Positions 42,286 through 50,262 of a DNA stretch of 64,000 nt are shown one piece after another. The notes below the pieces were generated by a model. The model had not been told where the DNA came from and searched no databases. It worked only from the letters and a program-made list of their open reading frames with translations. The stretch is from Bacteroidales bacterium (GTDB lineage: Bacteria > Bacteroidota > Bacteroidia > Bacteroidales > P3). Positions within the stretch are counted from its first letter, which is position 1. The number at the start of each line of letters is the position of its first letter. Location of the stretch: NCBI GenBank assembly GCA_017559135.1, contig JAFYSZ010000006.1, positions 124,001 to 188,000 of the forward strand. Reading direction: 5' to 3'. The translations under genes were made by a program, and so were the position numbers.

Positions 42286-43119
42286 ATGAAATTAAACCAT
42301 TTAGTGAAACTTCTTCGTGAATTGTATGAGGAAAATAATAAGACGGTTTTATCCTATCCGTATGTAATAAATCTTTTGGAAAATCCTACTGAGGAACAAA
42401 AGGAACAATTAGAAGGTGGAAAAGGAAATCCTGCTGCTGAAATAAGTAAAATTAACTCTTCGGCGGGAATGGCATTTAATTATTATAAGTTATTTGAAAA
42501 AGCAAAAGGTGTAATAGTAGAATTTGAATGGAAAGAGTCTATACCTTTGATAAAGAGTACTGCACCTGCTAATATAGATGTGAAATATGAAACAAACGAT
42601 GGCACAATCTATTTTGTGGAATGCAAATATTTAGAACCTTATTATCAAAATTATACAAAGAATAGAAAAGCTTATTTTGATACAAATCGTTATCCGTTTG
42701 AAAATAATCACGCTGAATGGTTTGAGTTATTAAAGGAAGAAGATGAGTTTGAAGTTTATGATGTGCCTCAATTATTTAGACATATGCTTGCTATATATAG
42801 GCATTCTTTAAAATTTCCTGATATTTATTCTAATAAGAAAATAGTATTAAAGAGTGTGATTTGGAAAATGTCTGATGAATTTTTAGAACGATACAATAAA
42901 ATTGAAAACAACAAAAATAAAGAAAAAACTCGAGAAAGATTAGCGAAATTGTTTGAGGAAAAAGAAAGGGCTGAAACTATTATAAATGAGTTTGCTAAAA
43001 AAATATGTTGGAATAATTTTACCTTTGAATCACAATATTATAATGATATTATTGATGATATAAAGGGAACAGAAAGATATGGAGATTTCTTGAAACAATA
43101 CTCTATAAAAGAAAAATAG
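42286..43119 (+). CDS. uncharacterised PD-(D/E)XK nuclease-like protein
   Basis: A 277-residue soluble protein I do not recognise as a named family. It contains a clear PD-(D/E)XK core: ANIDVKYETNDGTIYFVECKYLE, with D98 and E112-C-K114 on a beta hairpin, preceded by a helical N-terminus and followed by a helical C-terminus rich in K and E. It ends 11 bp from the convergent DUF4143 ATPase gene and has an inverted repeat at its promoter. Probable DNA-acting enzyme such as a solitary restriction nuclease or a defence effector; that is inference. Confidence 0.6.
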   Translation: MKLNHLVKLLRELYEENNKTVLSYPYVINLLENPTEEQKEQLEGGKGNPAAEISKINSSAGMAFNYYKLFEKAKGVIVEFEWKESIPLIKSTAPANIDVKYETNDGTIYFVECKYLEPYYQNYTKNRKAYFDTNRYPFENNHAEWFELLKEEDEFEVYDVPQLFRHMLAIYRHSLKFPDIYSNKKIVLKSVIWKMSDEFLERYNKIENNKNKEKTRERLAKLFEEKERAETIINEFAKKICWNNFTFESQYYNDIIDDIKGTERYGDFLKQYSIKEK

Positions 43120-43130
43120 AATGTGTTGAT

Positions 43131-44369
43131 TTAACTTAAAAGGTAATCAAAAATATTCATCATAGTAATGCCATTTGCCAAAGAATATGTAGGAATATTA
43201 TCTGCTGTGAGAATGATTTTTGTAAAAGAATCATCTGTAAGTGTAAGTGAACGTTGTTCTTGTTTTTGTTTGTCTTCGTCTGGTAATGAATAAGCAGATT
43301 GTATGTATATTCTTTCACTACCTTTATTACAAACAAAATCAACTTCCAATGTACTTCTAATGGTTTTGCCTTCAAAGTTTTTTTGATAATGGATAATATT
43401 TCCTATATCTACTTTGTAACTATTGCCTATTAGATGATTATATATGATGTTTTCCATAATATGTGTTGGCTCTACTTGACGGAAATTTAAAAGTGCATTA
43501 CGCAGTCCTATATCTGTAAAGTAGTATTTGTAAGGAGTGTCAATATATTTTTTACCTTTAATGTCGTAACGTACAACTTTGTTAATAAGAAAGGAATCTA
43601 TAAAGTAATCTATATATGTTTTTATTGTGTTGTGGCTGATTTTTACTTTTTTTTTACTTGCAAAAGTGTTCGCAAGTTTGCTTGGGTTAGTCAAGGCTCC
43701 GATATTGGAAGCTAATAGGCAGAATAATTCTTCTAATTCAGCATCATTTTTTATATTATTGCGATTTTTTATATCGCTTAAATAAGTTTCTTTTAGTAAA
43801 TCTTGAAGTATTTCAACTTTTCTTGTTCTATCTTTTTCAAGAACAACCATTGGTAAGCCTCCATAGTAAATATAGTCTCGCCACAATGAAGATATGTCTT
43901 CGTTTGTTGTTTCTTTTATCTCCTTAAACGATAAGGGTTGAAGGTGAATTTCTATTCCCCGACCTCTAAACTCTGTAACAATATCAGAAGATAGGAATTT
44001 TGCATTGCTTCCTGTTACATATACATCAAGATTTTCTATATGGAGAAAACCATTAAGAACATCTACGAAATCTTCTAACATTTGAACCTCATCAATCATT
44101 ACATAATACATTTGAGAGTCTTGTTTTGTTAGATTTTCTACATAGTTATACAGAATTTCAGCCTTACGATATTCTCTGTGAGCAAACGAATCAAGTTGTA
44201 ATTCAATGATATGATTAACCTCTATGCCATTTTCTAAAAGATGTTGTTTGTAAAGATTAAATAAAAGGTATGATTTGCCAACTCTTCGTAAACCTGTAAT
44301 AATTTTTACTAAACGATTGTGTTTGCTAATAACTAATTTTTTGATGTATTCTTCTCTTCTAAATTTCAT
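43131..44369 (-). CDS. AAA+ ATPase with DUF4143 domain (second copy)
   Basis: A 412-residue relative of the ATPase at 37302. Walker A ITGLRRVGKSYLLFNLY, Walker B YVMIDEVQMLEDF, sensor VYVTGSNAKFLSSDIVTEFRGRG, then the DUF4143 region with SHNTIKTYIDYFIDSFLI and STLEVDFVCNKGSERIYIQSAYS near the end, a possible D..ExK-like nuclease fold with Gln in place of Glu. The ATG at 44369 is used because codons further upstream lie in the promoter. Its promoter is bracketed by two 34-bp palindromes. Confidence 0.85.
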   Translation of the reverse strand: MKFRREEYIKKLVISKHNRLVKIITGLRRVGKSYLLFNLYKQHLLENGIEVNHIIELQLDSFAHREYRKAEILYNYVENLTKQDSQMYYVMIDEVQMLEDFVDVLNGFLHIENLDVYVTGSNAKFLSSDIVTEFRGRGIEIHLQPLSFKEIKETTNEDISSLWRDYIYYGGLPMVVLEKDRTRKVEILQDLLKETYLSDIKNRNNIKNDAELEELFCLLASNIGALTNPSKLANTFASKKKVKISHNTIKTYIDYFIDSFLINKVVRYDIKGKKYIDTPYKYYFTDIGLRNALLNFRQVEPTHIMENIIYNHLIGNSYKVDIGNIIHYQKNFEGKTIRSTLEVDFVCNKGSERIYIQSAYSLPDEDKQKQEQRSLTLTDDSFTKIILTADNIPTYSLANGITMMNIFDYLLS

Positions 44370-44373
44370 TTGT

Positions 44374-44407
44374 AGACAATTTTTGTGTAAATACACACTT
44401 TTTGTCT
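44374..44407. promoter_or_regulatory. 34-bp palindromic operator over the start of transcription (proximal copy)
   Basis: Reads AGACAATTTTTGTGTAAA on the left and ends CACACTTTTTGTCT; near-perfect dyad with outer arms AGACAA/TTGTCT. It begins 5 bp before the ATG of the minus-strand gene and touches the -7 element, so a bound protein would block initiation. The 24 bp at 44384-44407 are the exact reverse complement of 44458-44481. Confidence 0.7.
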
Positions 44408-44408
44408 G

Positions 44409-44439
44409 CAAAGATACGGTTTTTAGTTTATAACACAAA
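44409..44439 (-). promoter_or_regulatory. promoter of the second DUF4143 gene
   Basis: On the minus strand TTTG (complement of 44436-44439), 19 bp, TATCTTTG (complement of 44409-44416). Confidence 0.8.
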
Positions 44440-44457
44440 GAATATGTCTTTATTTAT

Positions 44458-44491
44458 AGACAAAAAGTGTGTATTTACACAGTTTTTGTCT
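44458..44491. promoter_or_regulatory. 34-bp palindromic operator upstream of the promoter (distal copy)
   Basis: Begins AGACAAAAAGTGTGTA and ends TTTACACAGTTTTTGTCT. Its dyad centre is 84 bp from that of the proximal copy, which is eight turns of B-DNA. Confidence 0.7.
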
Positions 44492-44596
44492 ATAAAGGTG
44501 CTTTTTTTATGGTTTAAATTAGCATTGAAAGCAAAGCTTGAAGAATGATAATTTTTAAATGTCCTTTTTCTTATATTGGAACTAAAAGATTTCTTT

Positions 44597-44604
44597 TATT
44601 TTTG
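44597..44604 (+). promoter_or_regulatory. -7 element of the AraC-type pseudogene
   Basis: TATTTTTG, 25 bp before the original ATG at 44630. Confidence 0.5.
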
Positions 44605-44629
44605 CAAGTTTGTAAATCTCTTTATTAAG

Positions 44630-45242
44630 ATGCAGTCATTTAAGATAATACAGCCTTCGTTGTTATTACAGCGTTATGTTCGCTATTATTGGGTTTTGCA
44701 AAGCGATATGCTGGATTCTGCGAGTGAACGTACTTTGCCGACAGGTTGTGTTCAGTTGTTTTTTTGCCTTATGCTGCAAGGTTGTTTTTTTGCCAACCTT
44801 TATCTCTTTTTAAGAACGAGAATATTGCAATAGAGGACTTGGAGGATAAGGAGATTGAGGAACTTTCTTGCATCGTATTGCAAGCAATTCTGATTATAAT
44901 ATAGATAGGCTTTCGGCTGTGATTAGAGATGTTAATCTTAATCCTTATATTGATGTTAGCAAAATGGCGAATACGGCTTGTTTGAGTACAAAGCAATTCT
45001 CTCGAATCTTTACTGAATATGTCGGGGCTTCTCCAAAAGAGTTTCAAAGAATTGTAAGGGTGCAACGAGTGTTGTATTTATTGCAAGAGAATCCTCAATA
45101 TAATTTTGCTCAACTTGCTTATAGTTGTGGTTTTTCTGATCAATCGCACATGATAAGGGAGTTTAAACTTTTTACGGGTTATACGCCTTTGGAATATCTT
45201 TTGATTTGTTCTCCTGTGTCTGATTATTTTTCTGATTTGTAA
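44630..45242 (+). pseudogene. AraC-family regulator, broken
   Basis: The N-terminal part (44630-44833) encodes MQSFKIIQPSLLLQRYVRYY and ERTLPTGCVQLFF, the start of an AraC regulator with a DUF6597-type sensor domain, then runs into a stop. The intervening piece continues in another frame (NENIAIEDLEDKEIEELS near 44815-44870), and the C-terminal part is open again from 44868 in yet another: NPYIDVSKMANTACLSTKQF and GFSDQSHMIREFKLFTGYTP, the two helix-turn-helix motifs of AraC. The sensor domain is also shorter than normal, so there has been deletion as well as at least two frameshifts. A DNA-binding fragment could still be made. Confidence 0.8.
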
Positions 45243-45321
45243 GAATGTCTTTTTTCTTCTATTCCAATCTTTGTTATGGTTGTAATTTTGCATTGTCAAA
45301 CCTAAACAAAATAATAGAAAG

Positions 45322-45684
45322 ATGAAAAATTTAATTGCGTTTTTTGAAATTCCTGTTGCGGATTTCAATTAGTCGGTAAAATTTTACCAATCAGTGTTTG
45401 GAATGGAACTTGCAGTTTCTGAATGTGAAAATGAGAAAATGGCTTGTTTTGTAGAAGATGGCAAAACGATTGGGGCTTTATCTTATGCTCCTGATTTCAA
45501 ACCTTCAAATCAAGGTGTGTTAATTCATTTTAATTGCAAAGATATTGATAAGTCAATTATGCAAGTAGAAAAACAAGGTGGCAAAATAGTTATTCCTAAA
45601 ACAAAAATTCAAGCGGAAGGAAAGGGTTATTTTGCTGTTTTTACTGACCCTGCTGGTAATCGCGTAGGGCTTTACGCTGAGTAA
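45322..45684 (+). pseudogene. VOC (glyoxalase-like) protein with an in-frame nonsense codon
   Basis: From ATG 45322 the frame reads MKNLIAFFEIPVADFN, then TAG at 45370-45372, then SVKFYQSVFGMELAVSEC and on without further lesion to GYFAVFTDPAGNRVGLYAE. The stop replaces a residue inside the first beta-alpha unit (usual pattern DFxRAxxFY). The rest is a full 120-residue VOC fold with its C-terminal metal Glu region. Restart at a later ATG (45402) would lose the first strand. It lies next to the broken AraC gene, its probable regulator. Confidence 0.8.
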
Positions 45685-45715
45685 GTTATGAGTTGATGTA
45701 AAAACTCTTTGATTT

Positions 45716-45765
45716 AAATAAATAAAGCAAAGAAATAATTTTCTATTTCTTTGCTTTATTTATTT
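45716..45765. terminator. bidirectional terminator with 22-bp perfect stem
   Basis: 45716-45737 is the exact reverse complement of 45744-45765 (6-nt loop); core AAAGCAAAGAAAT / ATTTCTTTGCTTT. T- or A-runs flank both sides. It ends the VOC transcript rightward and tRNA-Ser leftward. The units at 45724, 45745 and 45766 also keep the 21-bp phase of the repeat family. Confidence 0.8.
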
Positions 45766-45799
45766 TTTTCTTAGACTTATTTGTCTGTTTCTTTGTCTG

Positions 45800-45884
45800 C
45801 GGAGAGTGAGGGATTCGAACCCCCGGACCCGTGAAGGTCAACGGTTTTCAAGACCGCCGCATTCGACCACTCTGCCAACTCTCC
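45800..45884 (-). tRNA. tRNA-Ser (anticodon TGA)
   Basis: On the minus strand: acceptor GGAGAGT / ACTCTCC, D arm with GCAGAGTGGTCGAATGC, anticodon stem GGTC..  with loop CTTGAAA giving anticodon TGA, a long variable arm typical of serine tRNA (TTGACCTTCACGG), T arm GGGGGTTCGAATCCC, discriminator G73. CCA is not encoded. A full promoter lies immediately upstream. Confidence 0.96.
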
Positions 45885-45889
45885 GTGTG

Positions 45890-45920
45890 CAAAGGTACGG
45901 CATTTTTTTATACTGACAAA
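45890..45920 (-). promoter_or_regulatory. promoter of tRNA-Ser
   Basis: On the minus strand TTTG (complement of 45917-45920), 19 bp, TACCTTTG (complement of 45890-45897). The -7 element ends only 5 bp before the mature 5' end, so the transcript has almost no leader. Confidence 0.8.
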
Positions 45921-45938
45921 TATTTAGCAAAATTTTTT

Positions 45939-45968
45939 TTTGAAATTGACTATTTTTTCCTACTTTTG
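45939..45968 (+). promoter_or_regulatory. promoter of the DHS-like-kamD-kamE-atoA unit
   Basis: TTTG (45939-45942), 18 bp, TACTTTTG (45961-45968), 38 bp before the ATG. Divergent from the tRNA-Ser promoter. Confidence 0.7.
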
Positions 45969-46006
45969 CAGTTTAATTTTGAGTAATAAATAAAATATAT
46001 AAAGAT

Positions 46007-47023
46007 ATGGAAAAAAAGGATTTATTGAAAGAAGTGGTAAAGCACGTAGATATTAAACAAATTGATTCTACACAAATTATTGATGCAATGCGTGATATGA
46101 GTTTCTCTTCAAGAGATACTGCTAACGCTGCTGATATTTTTCAAAGAATGATGAACGATAAGGAATGTTCTGTTATTCTTACTCTTGCAGGTAGTACTTC
46201 TGCTGCTGGTTGTATGCAAGTTTATGTTGATATGGTGAAAAATAAAATGGTAGATTGTATTGTTTCAACAGGTGCTTCTATCATTGATATGGATTTCTTT
46301 GAAGCCTTAGGTTTCAAACATTATAAAGGAACTCCTTTTATTGATGATAAGTATTTGAGAAGTAATTATGTTGATAGAATTTATGATACTTACATTGATG
46401 AGGAAGAACTTCAAAATTGCGATGCTACTATTAAAATGATTGCTGATTCATTGGAGCCTCGTCCTTATTCTTCAAGAGAGTTTATTTGGGAACTTGGTAA
46501 ATGGTTATCAGAAGGTAATGCTAAGAAAAAGGATAGTTTGATTCAAACTTGTTATGAACACAACGTTCCTATCTTTGTGCCTGCTTTTTCTGACTGCTCT
46601 GCTGGTTTCGGATTGGTAATGCACCAAGTGGCAAATCCTGAAAAGCATTTGTCTATTGATAGCGTAAAAGACTTTTTGGAATTAACTCAAATCAAAATCA
46701 AGGCTGGTACAACAGGTTTGTTTATGGTAGGTGGTGGTGTTCCTAAAAACTTTGCACAAGATACTGTTGTGTGTGCAGAGGTGTTAGGAAAAGATGTTGA
46801 TATGCACAAATACGCTGTTCAAATTACTGTTGCAGACGTAAGAGATGGTGCTTGCTCTTCTTCTACTTTGAAAGAGGCTTGCTCATGGGGTAAGGTAGAT
46901 ACTACTTTTGAACAAATGGTTTATGCAGAAGCTACAACCGTTGTTCCTTTGATTGCTTCATACGTATATCACAAAGGTGATTGGCAAAAAAGAGAAGCAA
47001 AGAATTACGCTAAAATGTTTTAA
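46007..47023 (+). CDS. deoxyhypusine synthase-like protein
   Basis: A 338-residue member of the deoxyhypusine synthase (DHS) superfamily. Seen: VILTLAGSTSAAG and VDCIVSTGASIIDMD (NAD-binding region), DKYLRSNYVDRIYDTYIDEEEL, GLFMVGGGVPKNFAQDT, and SWGKV with Lys296 in the place of the Lys that forms the enzyme-imine in eukaryotic DHS, followed by AEATTVVPLIASY. Bacteria lack eIF5A, so the substrate is something else, for example a homospermidine-type aminobutyl transfer. It is the first gene of a lysine-catabolic unit, 24 bp before kamD. Confidence 0.8.
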   Translation: MEKKDLLKEVVKHVDIKQIDSTQIIDAMRDMSFSSRDTANAADIFQRMMNDKECSVILTLAGSTSAAGCMQVYVDMVKNKMVDCIVSTGASIIDMDFFEALGFKHYKGTPFIDDKYLRSNYVDRIYDTYIDEEELQNCDATIKMIADSLEPRPYSSREFIWELGKWLSEGNAKKKDSLIQTCYEHNVPIFVPAFSDCSAGFGLVMHQVANPEKHLSIDSVKDFLELTQIKIKAGTTGLFMVGGGVPKNFAQDTVVCAEVLGKDVDMHKYAVQITVADVRDGACSSSTLKEACSWGKVDTTFEQMVYAEATTVVPLIASYVYHKGDWQKREAKNYAKMF

Positions 47024-47047
47024 TTGATTTAAATACTAATTTATAAT

Positions 47048-48613
47048 ATGGAAAAAAGCAAATTAGGCTTAGATTTTAAGAAAGTAGCATACGCAAAAGA
47101 TCTTGCAAAGGTTATTTCTGACCAAGTGCAAGATTTTGTGAGTGGATACTCAACAGTTGCTTGTGAAAGAACTTTATGTCGTTTGATGGGCGTTGATGGA
47201 ATTGACGAAAGTGGTGTTCCATTGCCAAATGTATTAGTTGATTATCTTAAAGAAAAAGGAATGTTAGCAAACGGTGTTTTACCAGTATTGGGAAATGCTG
47301 TTATGCAAACAGGCAAAACTCCAAACGAAATAGCAGAATTGGTTGGTAAAGGAGAGTTAGAACTTTCTACTTTGCCACAAGGTGATATGGAAAAAGCAAA
47401 AGAGGCTTTGCAACCATTCATCAATCAAAGTATGGAGAGAATAAAAGCCAACAGAAAACGTAGAGAAAACTATATAGAAACAATAGGAGAAGGTAAAAAA
47501 CCATATCTATATATTATTGTCGCAACAGGAAATATCTATGAAGACGTAATCCAAGCACAAGCAGGTGCAAGACAAGGAGCAGACATCATAGCAGTTATCC
47601 GTACAACAGGACAATCATTGTTAGACTATGTTCCATACGGAGCAACAACAGAAGGATTTGGTGGAACCTTTGCTACACAAGAAAACTTCCGTATAATGCG
47701 TAAAGCATTAGATGAAGTAGGAGAAGAAGTAGGTCGTTACATTCGTTTATGTAATTACTGCTCAGGATTATGTATGCCAGAAATTGCAGTAATGGGAGCA
47801 TTAGAAGGCTTAGACGTAATGTTGAATGATGCACTTTACGGAATCCTTTTCCGAGACATCAATATGCAAAGAACATTGATTGACCAATATTTTTCAAGAG
47901 TAATCAATGGATTCGCAGGCGTTATAATCAACACAGGAGAAGATAACTACCTAACAACTGCTGATGCTTTTGAACAAGCACACACTGTTTTGGCATCAGA
48001 TTTGATTAACGAACAATTAGCTTTTGCGGCAGGACTTCCAGAAGAACAAATGGGACTTGGTCACGCCTTTGAAATGACACCAGATTTAGAAAATGGATTC
48101 CTTTACGAACTTGCACAAGCACAAATGATTCGTGAAATCTTCCCTAAGGCTCCACTAAAATATATGCCACCTACAAAATTTATGACAGGAAACATATTCC
48201 GTGGACACATACAAGACGCATTATTCAATGAAATTGCTATTTGGACAGGACAAGGACTTCAATTATTAGGAATGATGACCGAAGCAATCCACACACCATT
48301 TATGTCTGATAGATACTTATCAATAGAAAACGCACAATACATCTTTAAAAATATGAAAAATCTTGGAGATGACGTAGAATTTAAAGAAAACGGAATCATA
48401 CAAACAAGAGCAAAGAAAGTATTGGACGATGCAATAGAATTATTAGAAAAGATGACAAAAGAAGGATTGTTCTCAGCACTTGAAAAAGGAATCTTTGCCG
48501 ACATCAAACGTCCATTCGATGGAGGAAAAGGATTATCAGGAGTATTTGCAAAAGGAGAAAATTACTACAATCCATTTATTGACTTAATGAAAGGAAAAGG
48601 AGGACAAGAATAA
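47048..48613 (+). CDS. kamD: lysine 5,6-aminomutase, alpha subunit
   Basis: The 521-residue large subunit of the adenosylcobalamin- and PLP-dependent mutase that moves the terminal amino group of beta-lysine or D-lysine (giving 3,5-diaminohexanoate from beta-lysine). Family phrases: KVAYAKDLAKVISDQVQDFV, TVACERTLCRLMGVDG, ATGNIYEDVIQAQAGARQGADIIAVIRTTGQSL-type core, LCNYCSGLCMPEIAVMGALEGLD and GLQLLGMMTEAIHTPFMSDRYL. Full length. Its stop overlaps the kamE ATG by one base (TAATG). Confidence 0.93.
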   Translation: MEKSKLGLDFKKVAYAKDLAKVISDQVQDFVSGYSTVACERTLCRLMGVDGIDESGVPLPNVLVDYLKEKGMLANGVLPVLGNAVMQTGKTPNEIAELVGKGELELSTLPQGDMEKAKEALQPFINQSMERIKANRKRRENYIETIGEGKKPYLYIIVATGNIYEDVIQAQAGARQGADIIAVIRTTGQSLLDYVPYGATTEGFGGTFATQENFRIMRKALDEVGEEVGRYIRLCNYCSGLCMPEIAVMGALEGLDVMLNDALYGILFRDINMQRTLIDQYFSRVINGFAGVIINTGEDNYLTTADAFEQAHTVLASDLINEQLAFAAGLPEEQMGLGHAFEMTPDLENGFLYELAQAQMIREIFPKAPLKYMPPTKFMTGNIFRGHIQDALFNEIAIWTGQGLQLLGMMTEAIHTPFMSDRYLSIENAQYIFKNMKNLGDDVEFKENGIIQTRAKKVLDDAIELLEKMTKEGLFSALEKGIFADIKRPFDGGKGLSGVFAKGENYYNPFIDLMKGKGGQE

Positions 48614-49401
48614 TGAGCGGAGGATTATATTCAATGGAGGCCAAGAACTTCGATACAGAACTTGACCTAACCAAAGTAAAACCATACGGAGATACAATGA
48701 ACGATGGTAAAACACAATTAAGTTTTACCTTACCAGTACCATGCGGAGACGAAGCAATAGAAGCCGCAAAACAACTTATGAAAAAGATGGGCTTTGAAAA
48801 CCCACAAGTTGTATATTACAAAGAACTAACAAAAGGCTTCACATTCTTCAACTGCTACGGAAGCACAGTGCATACAGTAGATTACTCAACAATCTACGTT
48901 CCAAAAGTAGAATCTAACGTAATGGATATGCACGAAACAGACGAATTTATCAGAGAAAGAATCGGAAGAAAAGTCGTAGTAGTAGGAGCAAGCACAGGAA
49001 CAGACGCACACACCGTAGGAATAGACGCCATAATGAATATGAAAGGCTACGCAGGACATTACGGATTAGAACGTTACGAAATGATAGAAGCCTTAAATAT
49101 GGGAGCACAAGTAACAAATGAAGACTTCATAGCAAAAGCCTTAGAAATGAAAGCCGATGTCCTACTTGTGAGCCAAACCGTTACCCAAAAAGACGTACAC
49201 ATTCAAAACCTTACCGAATTAGTAGAAATGTTAGAAGCAGAAGGATTGAGAGACAAAATGATACTCTGCTGTGGAGGAGCAAGAATCTCTCACGAACTTG
49301 CAAAAGAATTAGGCTACGATGCAGGATTTGGAATGAATACATACGCCGATGACGTAGCATCATACGTAGTTGCAGAACTTGCAAGAAGAATGGGAAAATA
49401 A
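48613..49401 (+). CDS. kamE: lysine 5,6-aminomutase, beta subunit
   Basis: The 262-residue B12- and PLP-binding subunit. The cobalamin motif DxHxxG is D131-A-H133-T-V-G136, and Lys144 in MNMKGYAGHYGLERY is the expected PLP aldimine lysine; both numbers agree with the Clostridium enzyme, which supports the chosen ATG rather than the one at 48634. C-terminal GGARISHELAKELGYDAGFG is the end of the Rossmann domain. Works as an alpha2beta2 complex with KamD. Confidence 0.93.
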   Translation: MSGGLYSMEAKNFDTELDLTKVKPYGDTMNDGKTQLSFTLPVPCGDEAIEAAKQLMKKMGFENPQVVYYKELTKGFTFFNCYGSTVHTVDYSTIYVPKVESNVMDMHETDEFIRERIGRKVVVVGASTGTDAHTVGIDAIMNMKGYAGHYGLERYEMIEALNMGAQVTNEDFIAKALEMKADVLLVSQTVTQKDVHIQNLTELVEMLEAEGLRDKMILCCGGARISHELAKELGYDAGFGMNTYADDVASYVVAELARRMGK

Positions 49402-49430
49402 AGAACAAAAAAAGCAAAAAAACAACAGAT

Positions 49431-50090
49431 ATGGAAAAGAATCAAGTAAGAGAAGTCATAGCAAGAAGAGCAGCCTTAGAACTTCAAGACGGATTCGTAG
49501 TAAACCTTGGAATCGGAATCCCAACCCTAATTCCTAACTATTTGAAACCAGGAGTAAAAGTATTACTTCAAAGCGAAAATGGAATGATAGGAATGGATGC
49601 AGACGCAAAACCAGGAGAAGAAGATCCAGAATTGATAAACGCAGGTGGCGGATTCGTAACAATGATAGACGGAGCAGCGACCTTTGACTCAGCAACAAGT
49701 TTCGGAATCATCAGAGGAGGACACGTAGACGCTTCAATCCTTGGAGCAATGCAAGTAGATGAAAACGGAGACCTTGCAAACTGGATGATACCAGGTAAAA
49801 AAATACCAGGAATGGGAGGAGCAATGGACCTATTAGTAGGAGCAAAAAGAGTAATCCTTGCAATGGAACACACAGCAAAAGGAAATCCAAAAATCCTTAA
49901 AAAATGTACATTGCCATTAACAGCAAAAGGACAAGTAAATATGATAATCACTGAAATGGGCGTTATGGAAATCACTCCAAAAGGAATAGTCTTGACAGAA
50001 ATTCACCCAGAATTTACAGTAGAACAAGTACAAGCCGCAACAGAAGCAGAACTTATCATATCAGAAGACCTAAAACCAATGCAACAATAA
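49431..50090 (+). CDS. atoA: CoA-transferase subunit B (butyryl-CoA:acetoacetate type)
   Basis: A 219-residue beta subunit of a class I 3-oxoacid CoA-transferase. GFVVNLGIGIPTLIPNYL, the catalytic Glu in LQSENGMIGM, DLINAGG-like ELINAGGGFVTMI, GGHVDASILGAMQVDENGDLANWMIPGK and MGGAMDLLVGAKR. In lysine fermentation the transferase activates 3-keto-5-aminohexanoate or acetoacetate with CoA from butyryl-CoA. The alpha subunit (AtoD) that normally lies next to it is absent here. Ends in a strong terminator. Confidence 0.88.
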   Translation: MEKNQVREVIARRAALELQDGFVVNLGIGIPTLIPNYLKPGVKVLLQSENGMIGMDADAKPGEEDPELINAGGGFVTMIDGAATFDSATSFGIIRGGHVDASILGAMQVDENGDLANWMIPGKKIPGMGGAMDLLVGAKRVILAMEHTAKGNPKILKKCTLPLTAKGQVNMIITEMGVMEITPKGIVLTEIHPEFTVEQVQAATEAELIISEDLKPMQQ

Positions 50091-50112
50091 AAGCATTAAG
50101 CATATAAAAACC

Positions 50113-50147
50113 AAAAAGGGAACTAAATCACGTTTAGTTCCCTTTTT
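50113..50147. terminator. bidirectional intrinsic terminator after atoA
   Basis: AAAAAGGGAACTAAA (50113-50127) pairs perfectly with TTTAGTTCCCTTTTT (50133-50147), 5-nt loop. Also lies 6 bp after the stop of a small minus-strand ORF. Confidence 0.93.
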
Positions 50148-50153
50148 ATTTCT

Positions 50154-50225
50154 TTAAAACAACACCGATAATTCAAAAGCCAAACGACTTATCCTCATCG
50201 CATCGTACTCTATTTTGTCATTCAT
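50154..50225 (-). CDS. possible 23-residue small protein
   Basis: ATG at 50225, stop TAA at 50156-50154. The product begins MNDKIEYDAMRISR and ends LAFELSVLF, an amphipathic helix by inspection. A TACCTTTG -7 element is 20 bp upstream and the terminator follows at 6 bp, so promoter, ORF and terminator form a compact unit. Alternatively this is the leaderless tail of the Fic transcript or a regulatory RNA. Not recognised. Confidence 0.4.
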   Translation of the reverse strand: MNDKIEYDAMRISRLAFELSVLF

Positions 50226-50244
50226 GATGAATACTTTTGATGTG

Positions 50245-50252
50245 CAAAGGTA
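50245..50252 (-). promoter_or_regulatory. -7 element for the small ORF
   Basis: TACCTTTG on the minus strand; a TTTG lies 16 bp further upstream, shorter than the usual 19. Confidence 0.45.
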
Positions 50253-50262
50253 TATATATTAT

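Noticed and set aside
44374..44491. Inverted 24-bp sequences considered as ends of a miniature transposable element
   Set aside because: Each arm is itself a palindrome and the promoter lies precisely between them; no flanking target duplication is seen. A genome search could still revive the idea.
49568..49975. 135-codon antisense open frame in atoA
   Set aside because: atoA is fully supported by catalytic motifs; the antisense frame has no promoter and no recognisable fold.
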